Below are positions 6,381-9,893 of a stretch of DNA of 9,893 nucleotides, one piece after another. A model generated the notes under the pieces. The model did no database searches, was not told where the DNA came from, and saw nothing but the letters and a program-made list of their open reading frames with translations. This stretch comes from JAYWFX01 sp043778575. Lineage in GTDB: Bacteria > Patescibacteriota > JACMRA01. Every line of letters starts with the position of its first letter. Position 1 is the first letter of the stretch. The position numbers and the translations under genes were made by a program. The DNA is taken from assembly GCA_043778575.1 (NCBI GenBank), contig JAYWFX010000037.1, positions 1 through 9,893 on the forward strand, read 5' to 3'.

Positions 6381-6509
6381 ATGATTGAAAACACACAAAC
6401 ACTACTAGGAACCCCTTTACCTCAGAAGCTAATGTTAGGTGAAATAGAAGGGATCGCTACCCCCCCCCTTTGGCATGAGTGTATGTCAGTTTTTGAGTAT
6501 AATCAGTAG
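6381..6509 (+). CDS. Small ORF, possible leader part of a RiPP precursor (42 aa)
   Basis: The ATG at 6381 is the first start codon after the candidate promoter. The first 29 residues are MIENTQTLLGTPLPQKLMLG, then EIEGIATPP, encoded up to a run of nine C's. After it the frame gives 13 more residues, which look random (LWHECMSVFEYNQ), and stops at TAG 6507. If the run were eight C's the frame would enter the downstream acidic ORF and give one 85-residue peptide, a common size for a graspetide precursor. My reading is that residues 1-29 are the leader of that precursor. The alternative is that this ORF is unrelated or noncoding. I know no homologue. Confidence 0.4.
   Translation: MIENTQTLLGTPLPQKLMLGEIEGIATPPLWHECMSVFEYNQ
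6460..6468 (+). repeat. C9 homopolymer between the two halves of the putative precursor
   Basis: Nine consecutive C's sit where frame 0 (from ATG 6381) and frame +1 (leading to the acidic peptide) would need to join. Loss of one C, or gain of two, fuses them. Such runs are classic slipped-strand phase-variation sites and also classic sequencing-error sites. This is the longest G/C homopolymer I see in the window. Confidence 0.7.
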
Positions 6510-6639
6510 GGATATGGCGTATAAGGTGGATAAACAAGAATCCTGCATAAGTGCCTCATATGGAGATGTTAACGAGGATAGTGATATGCCCCCTGTGACT
6601 GCTCAAGGTGATCATGATGATGAACTTGCTCTAAGATAG
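6475..6639 (+). CDS. Acidic small peptide, candidate graspetide precursor (54 or 41 aa)
   Basis: In-frame ATGs at 6475 and 6514 give peptides of 54 and 41 residues ending at TAG 6637. The C-terminal half looks like a graspetide core. It has eight Asp/Glu between residues 31 and 50 (D31, E34, D35, D37, D46, D48, D49, E50) mixed with side chains that could form esters or amides (S26, S28, S36, T42, K20). Graspetide ligases join Ser/Thr or Lys side chains to Asp/Glu carboxylates of a co-encoded peptide. The stop lies nine bases before ATG 6649, the likely original ligase start, which is the usual precursor-ligase order. A TATAAT at 6498-6503, ten bases before ATG 6514, could also drive it directly. 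No homologue is recognised, so the role rests on composition and position. Confidence 0.5.
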   Translation: MSVCQFLSIISRDMAYKVDKQESCISASYGDVNEDSDMPPVTAQGDHDDELALR

Positions 6640-6648
6640 ATAGTCTGT

Positions 6649-7577
6649 ATGATACTAATTTCTGGATCACCGAGGATCTACATATACAGCAGGTACTAAA
6701 ACACTTATCTGAAAAAGACTATTTAATTGTAGGTTATTTCAATAAGTTGATGCCGTCTGTATCTAGTGTTGATGGAGCCATAAGGATAGGTGATAACTAT
6801 ATAGATTCAAAACACTGCTCATTTTGGCATAGAAGATTTTTGTATGGTTTTAATAAAGAAAATACATACAGCAGCAATCATTTTGAAGAGTTTGCAAAGA
6901 TATATTACTCACTTGAATTGCTATGCACCAAATCTTTTTTTCTAACAGCAATTAATTTTAGTCCACAATCTAGGTCAAAAATATATCAACTTTTACTGGC
7001 TAAAAAATTAGGAATCAATGTACCAAATACGATATTTTCAAACGATTACACCCACATAAAAGATACAATAAAAAATCAAAAGTTAATTGTGAAAACCATA
7101 TCAGGCGGGTCTTTTGAGCACAACAACGAAAAATACGCCTTTAACAGTAAGCTAATAACTCAAGATAATTTGTCTGAGCTCAAAGATTATGTATCTGAAT
7201 CACCTGCTATTTATCAAGAGTACATAGAAAAATCTTTTGAACTGAGAATTACAATAGTCGGTAATCAGTTTTTTACGTGCAAAATTGATTCACAAAAATC
7301 TGCTGATGATCGGGCTAAAATCGACTGGAGACACTATAAATTAGATGATAAGTATTGGACTTCACACCAACTTCCTCAAGCTATCGAAACAAAAATTCTC
7401 CTGTTGATGAAGGATCTCAATCTCAATTTTGGTTGTATTGATATGGTAGTAACACCTGATGGTGATTATGTATTTCTAGAAATTAATCCTAATGGACAGT
7501 GGTTATGGATTGAGCGACTAACTAAAATGCCAATTAGCAAAGCGATTGCCAATATCCTCTTGAGTCGTAGTCACTAG
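6649..7577 (+). CDS. Graspetide-type ATP-grasp ligase (MvdC/MvdD-like), frame shifted near its N-terminus
   Basis: These ligases activate Asp/Glu side chains of a precursor peptide as acyl phosphates with ATP and form omega-ester or amide crosslinks. Numbering from ATG 6750 (275 residues), the family signature is clear. It comprises SFWHRRF (24-30), LIVKTISGG (112-120, K115), IYQEYIEKSFELRITIVG (154-171), a Ser/Arg/Asp region followed by DWRHY (192-196), CIDMVVTPDGDYVFLEINPN (229-248; probable Mg ligands D231, E244, N246), GQWLWIE (249-255) and PISKAIANIL (261-270). The same frame stays open back to 6624 and encodes plausible family sequence (ITEDLHIQQVLKHLSEK), but it has no ATG, GTG or TTG before TTG 6747. 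ATG 6649 one frame away starts MILIS, a typical N-terminus for these enzymes. One extra base near 6664 (GGG for GG) would join them into 309 residues, close to the family length. The uninterrupted CDS is 6747 or 6750 to 7577. It may be broken, frameshifted or a sequencing error. Confidence 0.87.
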
Positions 7578-7593
7578 TCAGTAAAATATACTT

Positions 7594-7622
7594 TTGACAG
7601 GGTGCTGTTTTTACAAAATAAT
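7594..7622 (+). promoter_or_regulatory. Promoter of the HTH-murA gene
   Basis: TTGACA (7594-7599), a 17-base spacer and AATAAT (7617-7622) form the best sigma-70-type promoter in the window. Transcription should start about 7629, two or three bases before ATG 7632. That excludes the upstream GTG at 7602, which lies inside the promoter, as the start codon. It also shows that murA is not dependent on the upstream ligase transcript. Confidence 0.75.
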
Positions 7623-7631
7623 ATCTTGGTT

Positions 7632-9146
7632 ATGGCTAAAAAGAATGAAATGCAAAAAATCGGTAACTTTATTTCAAAATTGAGGGATTTGAAAGGTTTT
7701 ACCCAAGAGCAACTGGCGAAAAAAGTCGGTGTAGAAACTCATGTTTTAGCTTTGATTGAATCTGGTAAACAAAGCTGCAGCACTGACCTGTTGGATGCTA
7801 TCAGTGTGGCCTTGAACCATAAGATTATTGAAGTTGCTGATACATCAATGGATTTTCAAGTTGAGGGTGGACATCAGCTCTCTGGGACGATACAGACAAA
7901 TACATCTAAAAATGGCGCTATGGGTCTATTGGCAGCAAGTATGTTGAACCGAGGTACGACTACACTACACGGTATCCCTAGAATAGAAGAGGTTTATAGG
8001 ATTTTGGAGGTGATGCATAGTATCGGAATCGAGGCGGCATGGGAAAGCCTTCATACACTAAAAATAATTGTTCCCGAAGATCTAAAACTAGATGCTATTG
8101 ATTCTACTTCCGCCACTCGAACCCGTACAATTATCATGTTTATAGGTGCTCTGGCTCATAGATACAAAGATTTTAAAATTCCTCACTCTGCTGGATGCCA
8201 CCTAGGCAAGCGAAGCATCAGTGCTCATATTTATGGTTTAGAGAAGCTAGGAATAAAAATAAAGGTAAACAAAGATAACTACCGAGTCACCTCTGAACAC
8301 CTAAAGCCCAGTGAAATCGTCATGTACGAAGCTGGTGACACTCCTACAGAAAATCTATTAATTGCTGCTAGTTTGATACCGGGAAAAACAATTATCAAGT
8401 TTGCATCAGCCAACTATATGGTTCAGGATGTGTGTCATTTTCTAGAAAAACTGGGTGTGGTAATCGAGGGTATCGGTAGTCAGACACTCACTGTTTACGG
8501 TGTACCCCAAATAAATCAAGATGTAGAGTATCACAATAGCGAAGACCCGATCGAGGCTATGATGTTTTTATCAGCAGCGATTACTACTCGATCTTCCATT
8601 GTCATTACCAGAGCTCCAATCGATTTTTTGGAACTAGAGTTATTGAAGTTAGAAAAGATGGGTTTCAAGTATAAAATATCAAAGCGATACAAAGGTCTAA
8701 ATGGTCACGTAAATTTGGCTGATATTACCACTTTTGAATCAAAATTAAAAGCCCCAGACGATAAAATAACTAGCGGTGCTTACCCTGACATAAATATGGA
8801 CAACTTACCATTTTTTGTACCAATTGCCACCCAAGCAAAAGGAACTACTTTGATTCACGATTGGACATTTGAGGATCGAGCTATTTATTTTGTAGAGATG
8901 CGAAGACTGGGTGCCACAATTAATTTTGCTGATCCTCACCGAGTTTTTGTAGAGGGTGTAACTGCCCTAAAAGCTGGTCAAGTAGTCTGTCCACCTGCTT
9001 TACGACCCGCTATGATTATTCTCATTGGCATGCTAGCAGCTCCCGGTACGTCCATGCTCAGAAATGTGTACTCAATTCGACGAGGATACGAAGATATCGC
9101 AAATAGACTCAACAGTATCGGTGCCAAAATCACAGTGCTAGAATAA
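7632..9146 (+). CDS. murA: UDP-GlcNAc 1-carboxyvinyltransferase (MurA family) with N-terminal XRE helix-turn-helix (504 aa)
   Basis: MurA transfers enolpyruvate from PEP to UDP-GlcNAc, the first committed step of peptidoglycan synthesis in the cytoplasm. Residues about 8-65 are a Cro/C1-type helix-turn-helix (SKLRDLKGFTQEQLAKKVGV, then LALIESGKQS). The enolpyruvyltransferase body starts near residue 74 and has the usual length of about 430. It keeps the substrate-binding K93-N94 in TSKNGA, the PEP-binding cysteine loop SAGCHLGKR (C189, R194), the catalytic aspartate in INMDNLPF (D390), TFEDRA..VEMRRLGA (412-428) and IRRGYEDI (482-489). The cysteine, rather than aspartate, predicts fosfomycin sensitivity by family knowledge. 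Some positions differ from textbook MurA (AYPDINMD where FPTD is normal). The HTH might let the enzyme regulate genes or its own promoter; no operator is evident. The family is sure, exact substrate less so. Confidence 0.9.
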   Translation: MAKKNEMQKIGNFISKLRDLKGFTQEQLAKKVGVETHVLALIESGKQSCSTDLLDAISVALNHKIIEVADTSMDFQVEGGHQLSGTIQTNTSKNGAMGLLAASMLNRGTTTLHGIPRIEEVYRILEVMHSIGIEAAWESLHTLKIIVPEDLKLDAIDSTSATRTRTIIMFIGALAHRYKDFKIPHSAGCHLGKRSISAHIYGLEKLGIKIKVNKDNYRVTSEHLKPSEIVMYEAGDTPTENLLIAASLIPGKTIIKFASANYMVQDVCHFLEKLGVVIEGIGSQTLTVYGVPQINQDVEYHNSEDPIEAMMFLSAAITTRSSIVITRAPIDFLELELLKLEKMGFKYKISKRYKGLNGHVNLADITTFESKLKAPDDKITSGAYPDINMDNLPFFVPIATQAKGTTLIHDWTFEDRAIYFVEMRRLGATINFADPHRVFVEGVTALKAGQVVCPPALRPAMIILIGMLAAPGTSMLRNVYSIRRGYEDIANRLNSIGAKITVLE

Positions 9147-9193
9147 TTGCCAGTTCTAAATAGTTTTAAACCAGTTTCAAAGAAAAAAATCAA

Positions 9194-9222
9194 TTGACAA
9201 CCATATACTCCTGAGCTTGTTT
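9194..9222 (+). promoter_or_regulatory. Candidate promoter of the glycosyltransferase gene
   Basis: TTGACA (9194-9199) starts 35 bases before GTG 9229, as in ligA and dnaX. The hexamer at the expected -10 place (TTGTTT, 9217-9222) is poor. TATACT at 9204-9209 is good but only four bases after the -35. The 82 bases between the murA stop and this start contain no terminator hairpin, so readthrough from murA is possible. Confidence 0.35.
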
Positions 9223-9228
9223 TGTGAG

Positions 9229-9893
9229 GTGAATTCACCACTTTCTATCATAATTCCCACTAAAAATGAAGAGTCTTATTTGCCGACTCTTTTGGAATCA
9301 ATTCTCAATCAAAAAGGTGTCGAAATCTCTCAGGTACCAATTATCGTAGCTGATAACAACTCTACTGATAGGACTCTTGAGGTAGTTTCTGAGTTTCAAT
9401 CCAAAGGCTTGAGTATTCAGGTGGTGCAAGGTGGGTTACCCGCAAAAGCTCGGAATAGTGGGGTAAAGATCTCTGAAACAGACTATGTGATATTTCTGGA
9501 TGCAGATACTACGATTGCCAAAGATTTAATCGCAGTTACGTTGCAGCAAATTAGCATAAATCCAAAACCGTGCTATGCCCCATTTGCTCATGACAAAGAC
9601 AGAAAGTTTCCATTTGAGTTGATGTGGATTGGATACAATTTTATGATAAGAACTCGATTAATCGGTAACGCATTAGGAGGATTTGCTGTTTGCTTTGAGA
9701 GAGAAAAGTTTATTGAAATTGGAGGGTTTGATGAAACTCTTAATACCCATGAAGACATCGAGATTGGCAGGAGATTATCAAGGTCTGAAGTAGGAATTCT
9801 CAATACTATCGTTTATATGAATCCTCGTAGATTTGAACGGGATGGTTTTTGGAGTGTGTTTTGGATGTATACCAGAGTATTTTCTATTAGCTT
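9229..9893 (+). CDS. Family 2 glycosyltransferase, N-terminal 221 residues, runs off the right edge
   Basis: GT2 enzymes are inverting transferases that move a sugar from a nucleotide or lipid-phosphate donor, commonly onto cell-envelope glycans. The frame opens with the GT-A strand PLSIIIPTKNEESYLPTLLE, followed by IIVADNNSTDRT and the nucleotide-binding stretch QGGLPAKARNSGVK. It then has the metal-binding VIFLDADTTI (DAD, about residues 87-89), GGFAVCFEREKFIEIGGFDE and the acceptor-side acid HEDIEIGRRL. The last visible part (GFWSVFWMYTRVF) is aromatic and may approach a membrane segment. I chose GTG 9229, just before the first conserved strand and 35 bases from a TTGACA. TTG 9217 in the same frame is an alternative. 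The acceptor is unknown. Downstream of murA, an envelope polysaccharide or lipid is plausible. Confidence 0.88.
   Translation, partial: MNSPLSIIIPTKNEESYLPTLLESILNQKGVEISQVPIIVADNNSTDRTLEVVSEFQSKGLSIQVVQGGLPAKARNSGVKISETDYVIFLDADTTIAKDLIAVTLQQISINPKPCYAPFAHDKDRKFPFELMWIGYNFMIRTRLIGNALGGFAVCFEREKFIEIGGFDETLNTHEDIEIGRRLSRSEVGILNTIVYMNPRRFERDGFWSVFWMYTRVFSIS

Noticed and set aside
6469..6500. Microviridin-type PFFARFLE leader motif in the fused precursor (PPFGMSVCQFL)
   Set aside because: Only the PF and a later FL agree and spacing differs. Not enough to claim the motif.
7602..7631. GTG start for the HTH-MurA gene
   Set aside because: It falls between the -35 and -10 of a strong promoter, upstream of the predicted transcript start.
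1..9893. CRISPR arrays, tRNA, rRNA, insertion-sequence ends
   Set aside because: No regularly spaced repeats, no tRNA cloverleaf or rRNA segments, and no transposase or terminal inverted repeats were found by reading both strands.

Overview
The window is bacterial, AT-rich (about 60% A+T by eye) and gene-dense. It most resembles a small-genome lineage such as the Candidate Phyla Radiation (Patescibacteria). The pointers are a DnaX without its zinc module, a MurA-type enzyme carrying an N-terminal XRE helix-turn-helix, very short leaders, and single genes in alternating orientation. That placement is inference. Nothing here fixes the phylum, and the standard code (TGA = stop) fits all the genes.

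Layout. Positions 1-249 (minus) hold the 5' part of an unrecognised gene that runs off the left edge. It is divergent from a ligA fragment (318-1052, plus) that ends inside the nucleotidyltransferase domain. The fragment's 3' end meets, and slightly overlaps, a minus-strand VapBC-type toxin-antitoxin pair (1022-1740). A 414-codon minus-strand gene of unknown function (1947-3191) follows, with a clear Shine-Dalgarno and a strong intrinsic terminator. dnaX (3456-5168, plus) and sppA (5183-6250, minus) converge.

Positions 6342-7577 are the most interesting part. They hold a promoter, a short acidic peptide gene split between two frames at a run of nine C's, and an ATP-grasp ligase. The ligase carries the signature of graspetide (microviridin-like, omega-ester/amide RiPP) maturases. 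Together they look like a minimal precursor-plus-ligase RiPP locus. Both genes show a single-base frame problem: the C9 run in the precursor, and a GG-for-GGG candidate at the ligase N-terminus. The locus could therefore be phase-variable, decaying, or affected by sequencing error. An HTH-MurA fusion (7632-9146) and the first 221 codons of a family 2 glycosyltransferase (9229 to the right edge) close the window. Both suggest cell-envelope synthesis.

How it works together. ligA, dnaX, sppA, murA and the glycosyltransferase are housekeeping or envelope genes, each with its own promoter rather than in long operons. In five of them a TTGACA or TTTACA hexamer begins 35-38 nt before the start codon. 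This places transcription start at or within a few bases of the start codon, suggesting leaderless or near-leaderless expression, although several -10 boxes are poor. The toxin-antitoxin pair and the RiPP-like locus are the accessory, probably mobile or fast-evolving, parts.
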